A stretch of DNA of 35,317 nucleotides from positions 1 to 35,317 of the forward strand of contig CAAFTS010000085.1 in NCBI GenBank assembly GCA_900765975.1, in the 5' to 3' direction. The notes under the pieces are model-generated. The model searched no databases, had not been told where the DNA came from, and was given only the letters and a program-made list of their open reading frames with translations. A program made the position numbers and the translations under genes. Shown here one piece after another: positions 7,435 to 14,925 of the stretch (the stretch's first letter is position 1; every line of letters starts with the position of its first letter). The stretch is from Lachnospiraceae bacterium (GTDB lineage: Bacteria; Bacillota; Clostridia; Lachnospirales; Lachnospiraceae).

Positions 7435-8212
7435 CACACCTGTAAACACATGGGAACTGGCACAAAATATTCCCGAAGATATGAGCAAACCTCAAAATCC
7501 CCTGCCAGTAACTATCACGCCGGGAAAAGATGGACAATCTGATCTCATTGAAGATATGGATTTCAGCTTTGATGGATATCAAGTTGTCCGTGGCGAATTT
7601 TTCGCCCATACATTTGAGCCTTCCTTTACATTTAACAATTACAAAGTATCTGTAAATATGGCCTGTATAAAAAAACTTCCTTCTGTAGAATATGTACAGA
7701 TACTCGTAAATCCAGAAGAAAAAAAACTTGCTGTAAGGCCATGCCGTGAGGAAGAAAAAGACTCTTTCCGTTGGTGTTCAGCAGGAAAAAAGAAAAATCC
7801 AAAACAAATCACCTGCCGGATATTCTTTGCGAAAGTTATCTCTTTGATGAACTGGAATCCTAACTATCGTTACAAACTTTTAGGAAAACTCATCCGATCC
7901 GGCGATGAAGTATTATTCATTTTTGACCTGACAACCCCGGAAATATTCATGCGCACTTCCAAAGAAGGAGAAAAGCCAAGAGTATCCCGAACTGCAAGCT
8001 ATCCTTCTGAGTGGCAGAATCAATTCGGAGTCCCTGTCGAAGAGCATCAAAATGCCCTGCAGATCAATATTTTTGATGGATATGCAGTATTTGATGTCCA
8101 TGAAAAAAAGAAAACACAGTCTCCTATACCGGAGCAGATACCAGTCCCAAACGAAAGTGAGGTGCTAGATGATGAGTCGAGAAAATCTATATCAACCCAT
8201 CCTGAGTATTGA
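7427..8212 (+). CDS. Free-standing copy of the recombinase C-terminal domain
   Basis: A 261-residue protein without catalytic motifs. It is clearly related to the C-terminus of the upstream recombinase: GYQVVRGEFF (50-59), VQILVNPEEKKLAVRPC (90-106), NWNPN (142-146), FDL and YPSEWQNQFG (192-201) align in the same order. The start overlaps the recombinase by 8 bp, after GGAGAATCG. Overlap and paralogy suggest a subunit that joins, modulates or competes with the recombinase, for example as an accessory or directionality factor. I know of no characterised homologue; the function is inferred only from this relationship. Confidence 0.85.
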   Translation: MTDTPVNTWELAQNIPEDMSKPQNPLPVTITPGKDGQSDLIEDMDFSFDGYQVVRGEFFAHTFEPSFTFNNYKVSVNMACIKKLPSVEYVQILVNPEEKKLAVRPCREEEKDSFRWCSAGKKKNPKQITCRIFFAKVISLMNWNPNYRYKLLGKLIRSGDEVLFIFDLTTPEIFMRTSKEGEKPRVSRTASYPSEWQNQFGVPVEEHQNALQINIFDGYAVFDVHEKKKTQSPIPEQIPVPNESEVLDDESRKSISTHPEY

Positions 8213-8570
8213 TTTAAAAAAGAGCCTTATTCGTGTTCATCGTAATACACTACGGCTTCTCGGTGATCCTGATTATATTCAGCTACTGATTAATCCCAAT
8301 GCCAAAATGATAGCAATAAAGGCTGGCGATAAACGGGATTATCTCGCACATAAAGTTAGAAAATATCGTTTTGAAACAGGATACAGTTATGAATTATACT
8401 GTAAAGATTTATTACAAACCATGATGACTGTAGACTGCGGTTGGGAATATGGAAATATTTTCCGCTTATATGGGCAATTTAATTCCAAAGCAGGAGTTAT
8501 ACAGTTTTCCATGTTGGAAACGTCCCCTTCTATGCAACAGAATACTGAATGGAGTGAACAAACATTATGA
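8169..8570 (+). CDS. Compact third version of the recombinase-associated domain
   Basis: A 133-residue protein matching the core of the two upstream domains: PILSIDLKKSLIRVHRNTLR, then YIQLLINPNAKMIAIKAG, a Y-S-Y-E-L-Y segment, and FRLYGQF near the end. It lacks the N-terminal GYxxxxGxFF block and the C-terminal YPxEWxNxFG block. It overlaps the preceding gene by 44 bp in another frame and the following gene by 4 bp (ATGA), so translation is coupled. Ribosome site GAGGTG. Probably a small partner of the recombinase complex; function unknown. Confidence 0.8.
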   Translation: MMSRENLYQPILSIDLKKSLIRVHRNTLRLLGDPDYIQLLINPNAKMIAIKAGDKRDYLAHKVRKYRFETGYSYELYCKDLLQTMMTVDCGWEYGNIFRLYGQFNSKAGVIQFSMLETSPSMQQNTEWSEQTL

Positions 8571-9520
8571 GCAACTATAACAACTATACCCTTAAATTTG
8601 ATCCAGAATTTACAAATCTCATTCAGCCTTTAGAAGATCGCGAACATAAATCACTGGAACGCAAAATAAGCTCCCACGCATACAGCGAGCCAATTTACAC
8701 TTGGAATGGATTGATTGTGGATGGAGTTGAAGCATATCAAATCTGTCATAAACGTGGAGTCAAATTTCGTATCAAACGCATGTACTTTTTAAGCCGGGAG
8801 GATGCAATCTCATGGATCTGCACACAGCAACTTAAACGTGAAGACCTTACAGAAGCCAACCGTAAATATGTGATTGGAAAGAAATATGATGCCGTAAAAG
8901 CGATTACTGCCCGTATTTCATCTGAAAATTCCACCACCGGAAAAGGCGGTCATACATATCGTATAGAAAAGAAAATTCCTTGCAGACACATTTCCGCCAC
9001 ACAGATAGCATCTGAATGCAACACATCTCCTGCTTCCGTGTACAAATACAATGAATATAGTCGCGCATTGGATAATATTTGCGAGAAAACTCCCCAAATG
9101 GTAGAACGAATCCGTTCCGGTAAACTTCGCATTTCTCACGCCAATATTATTGAGCTTTCCCGACTGCCTCATTATGAACTCAAAAAATTATATGATTACA
9201 TGATTGAAAAAGGCATTGAACATCTGAGCTATCCTGATATGAAGCGTGAACTTCAATGGAGAAAAGTTGTTGCTCCAACCCAAAAGGAAAAAATCACAGA
9301 GCCGAAACCCGTCATCAAGCAAATGCCAAAATTTGATCCCGATGCCGAGCTTTCCAGTCTTTCTCTCACAATTCCTTCTTGGTGCAGCTCCATCGAACGG
9401 GTAATGAATGTGACTGATTTCCAACGTTCTTCTAAAGAAGGAAAAAAGCGTTTAAAAATACAAGTGAGTAATCTAATGACTGTAATTGATAAGATTACAA
9501 AGATTTTGGAGGAAGCATGA
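8567..9520 (+). CDS. ParB-like DNA-binding protein with degenerate nuclease motif
   Basis: A 317-residue ParB/Spo0J-type protein. N-terminal ParB/sulfiredoxin-like domain at about 20-110: PIYTWNGLIVDGVEAYQICH replaces the usual GHHRYxI box, so the canonical catalytic/CTP-contact residues look altered; ICTQQLKREDLTEANRKY is a well-conserved phage ParB segment. A KorB-like helix-turn-helix follows (about 143-200: ATQIASECNTSPASVYKYNE, SGKLRISHANIIELSRLP), then a charged C-terminus that may dimerise. ATGA overlaps on both sides. In an integrated phage it could organise recombination sites or maintain an excised circle. No ParA is seen. Confidence 0.85.
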   Translation: MSNYNNYTLKFDPEFTNLIQPLEDREHKSLERKISSHAYSEPIYTWNGLIVDGVEAYQICHKRGVKFRIKRMYFLSREDAISWICTQQLKREDLTEANRKYVIGKKYDAVKAITARISSENSTTGKGGHTYRIEKKIPCRHISATQIASECNTSPASVYKYNEYSRALDNICEKTPQMVERIRSGKLRISHANIIELSRLPHYELKKLYDYMIEKGIEHLSYPDMKRELQWRKVVAPTQKEKITEPKPVIKQMPKFDPDAELSSLSLTIPSWCSSIERVMNVTDFQRSSKEGKKRLKIQVSNLMTVIDKITKILEEA

Positions 9521-10446
9521 TTATGGAAGAAAATATTGAAGAATTACAAAGATATGTCCCAAACGTTCATTTTGAACAGATACCTATCAAAAACCTTGTT
9601 TCAGACCAAAATTATCAAAGAAACCTATCCTTGCGCCATGTTGAAAAAGCGGCTGCAAACTTCGATTTGTATCAAATCAATCCTGTAAAAGTAAGCCGTA
9701 GGAATGGCATTAATTATGTGTTTAATGGACAGCATACTATTGAAATCGTGGCATTGGTATCCGATTCCCGTGAAACTCCTGTCTGGTGTATGATCTATGA
9801 TGATTTAAATTATACTCAGGAAGCAGATATCTTTGCTAACCAAATGAAATATGTAAAGCCTCTGCTGCCTTATGAAATCTTCATGGCTAACATTGAGGCT
9901 GGAAGCGAAAAAGAATTGATTATCAAAGATTTAGTGGAATCCTATGATTTATCTATCACATCCTCTTCTCACCCCGGCGGAATCTGTGCGGTATCAACAT
10001 TGGTAAACATATATGACAAATATGGTTTCCATACTCTTGACCGTGTACTCCGCTTATGCGTGGCCACTTGGGAAGGCGCACCTATGTCCTTCAGTTCCAA
10101 TATGCTGAACGCAGTCGCAAGGTTAGATAATGCTTTCGGAGATAAAATGAGTGATACCACTTTCAAAGAAAGGGTTGGCCGTGTTTCTGTCCGTGAAATT
10201 GGACGTCAGGCAAGAGAACGCCGCGGAGGATCTCTTGGATTTGCAGAAGCGATTCTGATTGCCTATAACAAAAAATCCAAACACCCTCTACGCATGGATA
10301 CCCTCTACGCTCATAAAACTCCACGGGGAAAAAAGGCGGATATTGAAACATCAGAAAATACCGATGTATTCGAAGATGATATGGTTGATGGACAGCTCGC
10401 TATTTTTACGGAAGAAACCGAAGAAAATATGGCTCTGTTGGAATAA
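9517..10446 (+). CDS. ParB-domain protein, DUF6551-like
   Basis: A 309-residue protein with an N-terminal ParB-like fold: IPIKNLVSDQNYQRNLSLRH, then YVFNGQHTIEIVALV (box II, here GQHTIE), followed by a helical region DLVESYDLSI with a Gly/Ser-rich SSSHPGGICAVSTLVNIYD segment. The overall layout matches DUF6551-type phage proteins as I know them. It starts with ATGA overlapping the previous gene, after GGAGGAAGC. Last gene of the recombinase operon. The two adjacent ParB-like proteins probably have different binding or nuclease roles; neither role is established here. Confidence 0.8.
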   Translation: MIMEENIEELQRYVPNVHFEQIPIKNLVSDQNYQRNLSLRHVEKAAANFDLYQINPVKVSRRNGINYVFNGQHTIEIVALVSDSRETPVWCMIYDDLNYTQEADIFANQMKYVKPLLPYEIFMANIEAGSEKELIIKDLVESYDLSITSSSHPGGICAVSTLVNIYDKYGFHTLDRVLRLCVATWEGAPMSFSSNMLNAVARLDNAFGDKMSDTTFKERVGRVSVREIGRQARERRGGSLGFAEAILIAYNKKSKHPLRMDTLYAHKTPRGKKADIETSENTDVFEDDMVDGQLAIFTEETEENMALLE

Positions 10447-10460
10447 CCTCAGAGCCTATA
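10427..10460. terminator. Shared terminator between convergent recombinase operons
   Basis: GGCTCTG (10431-10437) pairs with CAGAGCC (10450-10456), and ATAT/ATAT extends the stem past one bulge. It overlaps the stop codons of both converging genes. The minus-strand side runs into ATATTTTCTTC, the better U tract. Confidence 0.6.
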
Positions 10461-11853
10461 TCCTTACCTTAATCTCCGTGCCATCCAAAAAGCGAATCAC
10501 CATTATTTCTTTCCCCTGTACAATTACCCTTTCCAAAACCATCTGTCCAAGTTCTGGCAGCATCTTTGTAAGAGGCGGTTGCAACGTCAATTCTATCATT
10601 TGTTCCGCACGAAGTTTTTCTAACGGATTTCCTTCCTTCTTCTTTTTCTCCCATTTTGGAAGATATTGTTCTCTTTCCACAACAATCTGGTTCCACGCCG
10701 TAATAAACCCCTTAAGCAGGTTTTCATGCGGGAGATTCTCACTGGCACATCCTTTCACTCCATGATTTTTACTTCTGTTATTACATTGCCAAAACTCTAC
10801 TCCCCTGCTTTTCCAACTTTTCTTTCCACAAACCGCACCACACTTTCCACAGACTACCCTGCAAGAAAACGGATTGATCTCCGATCCATATCCATAGAAA
10901 GTCAATCCCAATTTCTGCATGTAGGAATCCCTTCTTTCCAATTCAAGTTGTGCTGCTTCCCATTGTTCTTTTGGAATGATTGCTTCGTGGCTCTCTTTTA
11001 CATAAAACTGCTCCACTTCCCCATGATTCTTTTTTACTTTCTTGGTAAGGAAATCTGCTGTATAAGTTTTTTGCAAAAGGGCATCACCCATATATTTTTC
11101 ATTTTTCAGAATCGCCCTTACAGATGCACTTCTCCATTCTTCCCTGCCTGTACCAGTCTTGATATGATCCTCCATCAGCATTTTTGCAATAGCAGCCGGA
11201 TTATAGCCATTCAAAAACTCCCGATAAATTCGCTTCACTATTTTTGCCTGTTCCTTATTTACAATCAGCTTCCCACCATCACCTTTATCATATCCAAGGA
11301 ATTTTGTACAATCCACCTGCGGAATTCCCTTTTTAAACTTGCTTCGTATGCCCCATTTACAGTTCTCCGAAATATTTCTTGATTCGTCCTGAGCCAGCGA
11401 AGATAATATGGTAAACAATAATTCTCCTGATGCATCTAAAGTGTTGATGTGCTCTTTTTCAAAAAATATTCCAATTCCAAGATTCTTTAACCTTCTGCTA
11501 TATTCCAAACAATCCTGCGTGTTACGAGCAAATCTTGATATGGATTTTGTAATGACCAAGTCGATTTTCCCTTCTTCACAGTCACGAATCATACGTTTAA
11601 ATTCCTCACGCTTTTTGGTATTTGTGCCAGAAATTCCCTCATCCGCATAAATGCCTGCCATCTGATACAATGGATTATCCTGAATATATTTTGTGTAATA
11701 CTCCACTTGATTTTCAAAACTGTTCAACTGTTCTTCCTGATCTGTAGAAACCCTGCAATATGCCGCTACCCGAAGGTTTCTCGTTTTCTGCTGAGTCCTG
11801 CCACCCACTCTATAAGGCTGACTCGCTGGTATAACTGTAATGCTTCTCGCCAT
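10456..11853 (-). CDS. Large serine recombinase with one zinc ribbon
   Basis: A 465-residue recombinase. Catalytic domain: VAAYCRVSTD with Ser36, YADEGISGTN, and SISRFARNTQD. A Recombinase domain follows (FLGYDKGDGGK, ASVRAILKNEKYMGDALLQK), then a Cys4 zinc ribbon (C335, C338, C357, C369: CGKC...QCNNRSKNHGVKGC) and a short helical tail. I place the start at the ATG (11851-11853) after AAGGAAG rather than 36 bp upstream. It overlaps the end of the upstream recombinase gene by 44 bp, so the two are co-translated, as in paired Ccr recombinases. Likely integrase component. Confidence 0.93.
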   Translation of the reverse strand: MARSITVIPASQPYRVGGRTQQKTRNLRVAAYCRVSTDQEEQLNSFENQVEYYTKYIQDNPLYQMAGIYADEGISGTNTKKREEFKRMIRDCEEGKIDLVITKSISRFARNTQDCLEYSRRLKNLGIGIFFEKEHINTLDASGELLFTILSSLAQDESRNISENCKWGIRSKFKKGIPQVDCTKFLGYDKGDGGKLIVNKEQAKIVKRIYREFLNGYNPAAIAKMLMEDHIKTGTGREEWRSASVRAILKNEKYMGDALLQKTYTADFLTKKVKKNHGEVEQFYVKESHEAIIPKEQWEAAQLELERRDSYMQKLGLTFYGYGSEINPFSCRVVCGKCGAVCGKKSWKSRGVEFWQCNNRSKNHGVKGCASENLPHENLLKGFITAWNQIVVEREQYLPKWEKKKKEGNPLEKLRAEQMIELTLQPPLTKMLPELGQMVLERVIVQGKEIMVIRFLDGTEIKVRI

Positions 11854-13306
11854 TTTTATCTTCCTTTCCCATAATATATATTTTGCCATCAGGCAGATTC
11901 CATCCCTTTATAATTTCATCGGGAATACGGACTCCCGGACATTTTGCCTGCCCCTTTGTTTTATAGCTCGAACATATCCATCTTACTGTTCCGTGTGAAA
12001 TATACCGTCCAAGCCTGCTTCCGCATCTTGCACAATACAATCGTTTATAGTACGGATAATTTTCCTCATTTAATTCTGGATATAAATCTTTGTGATTGAA
12101 TTTTTTCTTTTTATGCTTATTCTTCCATGTTCTCTCACCTACATGCTTTAAATGTACCTCTCCATACTTATCTACAGTTTCTGAAAAATATCTGTTTCCT
12201 TCAATCTTCATCTTCCGTAAATCATTATCCAAAATGTGAATGCCTGTACAGAATTTTTTTGTCCCTCTCTTCTGTCCGGAGCAATCCCAAGAAAGCCGAT
12301 GCCCATGACTGTACACCCGTGGCTTCAAAGGCCATCCACATTTTGCACAAAAAATATGATTCATGTAAGGATAATTTTCTTCCGTGAATTCCTGAATCAC
12401 AGAGTGTTCGGCTCTTTCTGCCCTCATGTCTTCCAGCTTCCGCTGTGCTTTTTCCCATATTTTTTCCGATACAATCGGCGGATGATTGTCTTTTGCATAG
12501 TACATGGCTTTTTCGCCGCGATTCTGCACTTGGTGTCTTTTCCCATCTATAAAAGTTTTCTGCATAAGAACATCACCCTTGTAAATTTCATTTTCCACAA
12601 TGCGGAAAACGGTACTCGCTGTCCATTCTGCCCCCTGAACGGTCTGAATATTTCTTGCATTCAATACTTTTGCAATGTTCGTGCAGTTCACGCCCTGAAT
12701 TACCAAATCATAAATTTCCCTGATAACGGACGCTTCTGGTTCTTTTGCCCGATATTCTCCATTTTCATCTTTTTCATATCCATAAGATCTTTCCAAATAG
12801 GCTACGACTTCGCCATTCTCAATACGGTGTAAATAAGCCATCTTGGAACTCTCACTTGCAGATTCACTTTCTGCTTGTGCAAATGCTGCCAATATGGTAA
12901 GCAGCAATTCTCCCGCTTCCGTAAGCGTATTGATGTTTTGCAGTTCAAAAAAAATACCGACATTTCGTTCCTTCAGCTCTCTGGAAGCTTTCAGAACAAT
13001 TGCGGTATTTCTGGCAAACCGTGATACGGATTTTGTAATAATCAAATCAATCTTTCCATTTTTCGCATCCTGCATCATTTTCAGAAACTGAGGGCGGCTT
13101 TCCTTAAAACCGGAAATTCCAAAATCTGCATAGACACCTGCGAACTCATAAGCAGGATTGGCCTGAATCATCTCTGTATAATGAGACACTTGATTTTCCA
13201 ATGAGTTTTCCTGCTCAGATGCTTCCGTGGATACTCTCGCATATGCGCAGACTTTTAAACGTTTTTTCTCTTTTCCCATCTCAGCTTTTCTGACTTCAAT
13301 TTGCAT
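11810..13306 (-). CDS. Large serine recombinase with two zinc ribbons
   Basis: A 498-residue recombinase. Catalytic domain with VCAYARVSTE (Ser26), YADFGISGFKE, SVSRFARNTA; Recombinase domain with ERSYGYEKDENGE and VFRIVENEIYKGDVLMQKTF. The C-terminus holds two zinc ribbons rather than one: C320/C323/C342/C353 and C425/C428/C445/C456. Each is introduced by ENYPY, which points to an internal duplication, and they are linked by a basic stretch (KNKHKKKKFNHK). The usual long coiled-coil insertion is not evident. GGGAGGAG precedes the ATG and a good promoter lies upstream. First gene of a two-recombinase operon. Probably acts with the downstream recombinase. Confidence 0.93.
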   Translation of the reverse strand: MQIEVRKAEMGKEKKRLKVCAYARVSTEASEQENSLENQVSHYTEMIQANPAYEFAGVYADFGISGFKESRPQFLKMMQDAKNGKIDLIITKSVSRFARNTAIVLKASRELKERNVGIFFELQNINTLTEAGELLLTILAAFAQAESESASESSKMAYLHRIENGEVVAYLERSYGYEKDENGEYRAKEPEASVIREIYDLVIQGVNCTNIAKVLNARNIQTVQGAEWTASTVFRIVENEIYKGDVLMQKTFIDGKRHQVQNRGEKAMYYAKDNHPPIVSEKIWEKAQRKLEDMRAERAEHSVIQEFTEENYPYMNHIFCAKCGWPLKPRVYSHGHRLSWDCSGQKRGTKKFCTGIHILDNDLRKMKIEGNRYFSETVDKYGEVHLKHVGERTWKNKHKKKKFNHKDLYPELNEENYPYYKRLYCARCGSRLGRYISHGTVRWICSSYKTKGQAKCPGVRIPDEIIKGWNLPDGKIYIMGKEDKNGEKHYSYTSESAL

Positions 13307-13338
13307 AATGGTCTCCTCCCTTCTTTTTTGGTAGTCTA

Positions 13339-13367
13339 TATATCACTCTAACCCCCAAGAATAGCAA
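13339..13367 (-). promoter_or_regulatory. Promoter of the two-recombinase operon
   Basis: Minus-strand TTGCTA (13362-13367) and GATATA (13339-13344) are spaced by exactly 17 bp, about 33 bp before the ATG. I see no obvious repressor dyad over it, so expression may continue in the lysogen. Confidence 0.6.
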
Positions 13368-13412
13368 GTCTTTTTTCCGATACCGTTTGTTTTCTATGAT
13401 GGGAAATAACGT

Positions 13413-13456
13413 AAAAAAATTCTGCCGGACAGAATTTTACCGCCCGGCAGAATTTT
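13413..13456 (-). terminator. Terminator at the end of the late operon
   Basis: AAAATTCTGCCGG (13416-13428) and CCGGCAGAATTTT (13444-13456) form a perfect 13-bp stem overlapping the amidase stop codon, followed on the minus strand by a run of seven T. It insulates the recombinase promoter from late transcription. Confidence 0.9.
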
Positions 13457-14417
13457 ATAATCTCTTTACATAATCAAGTGAAATCCAGCCTGCACCGGAT
13501 TTCAGTTTTCCCCACCCTCTATTGGAACCTGTACCGGCCCGTTCTTCTGTAATGGTAAAAACTCCTTTTCCCGTAAACTTCCCTGTTTTTCCATAATTTG
13601 TCCCCGGACCTTTACGGATATTTAAATCCGTCGCGGTGACTTCCACTAAATATGGCGAAAAATCAGTTTTTGGATAAACCTGTTTTCCAGATGTATTAAA
13701 CACGGCATATCCTTTGTTCGCATCTGCACACTTCTTCGCATTTTCCAGTTCATGAAATGCTCCTTTTTGTGAAACGGCATCTTCCCAAGATTTGCGGACA
13801 CGATACATTTCCTTTGTTTCATCTGGCTTTACAGTCCCTCCCTGCATTTTTTCCTTTACATCTTTACGAAAAGTATTCATGGTATATCCCATTCCAAGAC
13901 CGTTCCATAAGTGTTCCGGGTCTCCGTGATTTGACGCAATACCTCTGGCATGCCCCTCTCTGTGGCTGATAATCACGCCATCGGCAGTCGGATTAAGACC
14001 ATAGAGTTTACAGAGATATGCAAACAGCTCCACCGCCGCTTCATACGTTTTCTTCACAGAAGTCCTCGCCGCCGACAGATTCGAACAGGTAAAGCTAGAA
14101 CCTCCTGTGTAACGGATGCTGGCAGGCTCACACATCTCTACACCAATATGGGTATTATTTCCACTTCCTTTTGGACCTGATGCGCAATGCCATCCCCTAT
14201 GATTCCACGGAAGCGTCTGATATACCGTACCATCATTTCCGTCAATAAAGCCGTGTACGCAGGCTGTTCCATAAGATGGCGTATTCCAATTTTTAATAAA
14301 CACCGATGCATTTGGCTGCGGACATCCCACGGAATGCAGCATTAATCCTTTTACCGTAATCTTTCTTCCTGCTGTATAGCATGGATTTTTAGTCATGATA
14401 CTCTGTACTAACTTCAT
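13455..14417 (-). CDS. Phage endolysin: N-acetylmuramoyl-L-alanine amidase
   Basis: A 320-residue cell-wall hydrolase that cuts the bond between MurNAc and L-alanine at lysis. Amidase_2/PGRP domain in about the first 180 residues: LMLHSVG supplies a zinc histidine, with NTHIGVEMCE, ISHREGHARG and NHGDPEHLW. The middle region (MYRVRKSWEDAVSQKGAFHE, then NAKKCADANKGYAVF) resembles the SPOR-like linker of clostridial phage endolysins. A C-terminal bacterial SH3 domain (VTATDLNIRKGPGTNYGKTG) binds the wall. I use the ATG at 14415-14417 after GGAGG; the longer frame would run through a terminator hairpin. Directly follows the holin gene. Confidence 0.95.
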   Translation of the reverse strand: MKLVQSIMTKNPCYTAGRKITVKGLMLHSVGCPQPNASVFIKNWNTPSYGTACVHGFIDGNDGTVYQTLPWNHRGWHCASGPKGSGNNTHIGVEMCEPASIRYTGGSSFTCSNLSAARTSVKKTYEAAVELFAYLCKLYGLNPTADGVIISHREGHARGIASNHGDPEHLWNGLGMGYTMNTFRKDVKEKMQGGTVKPDETKEMYRVRKSWEDAVSQKGAFHELENAKKCADANKGYAVFNTSGKQVYPKTDFSPYLVEVTATDLNIRKGPGTNYGKTGKFTGKGVFTITEERAGTGSNRGWGKLKSGAGWISLDYVKRL

Positions 14418-14434
14418 AGATTCCTCCATTTCCC

Positions 14435-14462
14435 GAAAAAAGCACCGTTTAATCACGGTGCT
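14435..14462 (-). terminator. Terminator between holin and amidase
   Basis: AGCACCGT (14441-14448) and ACGGTGCT (14455-14462) form a perfect 8-bp stem with a six-base loop, followed by six U on the minus strand. It overlaps the holin stop and sits about 20 bp before the amidase start. Confidence 0.85.
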
Positions 14463-14862
14463 CTTCGTCATCCTCTTTCAACTGTTCCAATACGTTCTTC
14501 AGCTTCTGTGGTACCGGAAGACCGATTCTTGTCGCATTTTCCAAAATGGAGATTCCTTCATTAGATAAATAGAAGAAAATTACCGCTGTACGGACAACAC
14601 TTCCATCACAAATAATCTGTGTGTCCACGATATGCCCGACTGCTACCAGACAAAAAATCACGACTTTTTTCACGATTCCGTGAAAACCAACCTCACTGGA
14701 AACTTCTTTATTGATGACTGCTGCCATAAGTCCCGTGATATAATCCACCACCACAAAGACGATCAGGGCATACAAAAATCCATCAAAGCCTCCAAGAACT
14801 GCTCCGATTGCTCCTCCCATCGCTGCAAAAACATATTGCATGGTTGTTACAAATTGCTTCAT
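14449..14862 (-). CDS. Phage holin
   Basis: A 137-residue membrane protein of the toxin-secretion/phage-lysis holin family. Hydrophobic segments at about 10-27 (VFAAMGGAIGAVLGGFDGFL), 29-50 (LIVFVVVDYITGLMAAVI), 65-82 and 88-105. The VDYITGLMAA motif and LSNEGISILENATRIGLPVP are hallmarks of this family. The acidic/basic tail is cytoplasmic. It makes holes so the adjacent amidase reaches the wall. Ribosome site AGAGGA. Terminators lie on both sides. Confidence 0.92.
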   Translation of the reverse strand: MKQFVTTMQYVFAAMGGAIGAVLGGFDGFLYALIVFVVVDYITGLMAAVINKEVSSEVGFHGIVKKVVIFCLVAVGHIVDTQIICDGSVVRTAVIFFYLSNEGISILENATRIGLPVPQKLKNVLEQLKEDDEEHRD

Positions 14863-14894
14863 AGTCTTTTCCTCTCTTTCTCCCTTTCGGGTAT

Positions 14895-14918
14895 TAAAAA
14901 AAACAGCCGATTGGCTGT
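14895..14918 (-). terminator. Terminator between tail fibre and holin
   Basis: ACAGCC (14903-14908) and GGCTGT (14913-14918) form a stem around a four-base loop, followed by an uninterrupted U run (A run from 14896). It lies about 35 bp before the holin start. Confidence 0.8.
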
Positions 14919-14925
14919 CATTTCC

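Noticed and set aside
10666..11382. Open frame of 238 codons on the plus strand
   Set aside because: It lies antisense inside the recombinase gene, has no family similarity and an atypical composition rich in Phe, Ser and Cys.
12236..12832. Open frame of 198 codons on the plus strand
   Set aside because: Antisense to the double-ribbon recombinase, without recognisable protein features.
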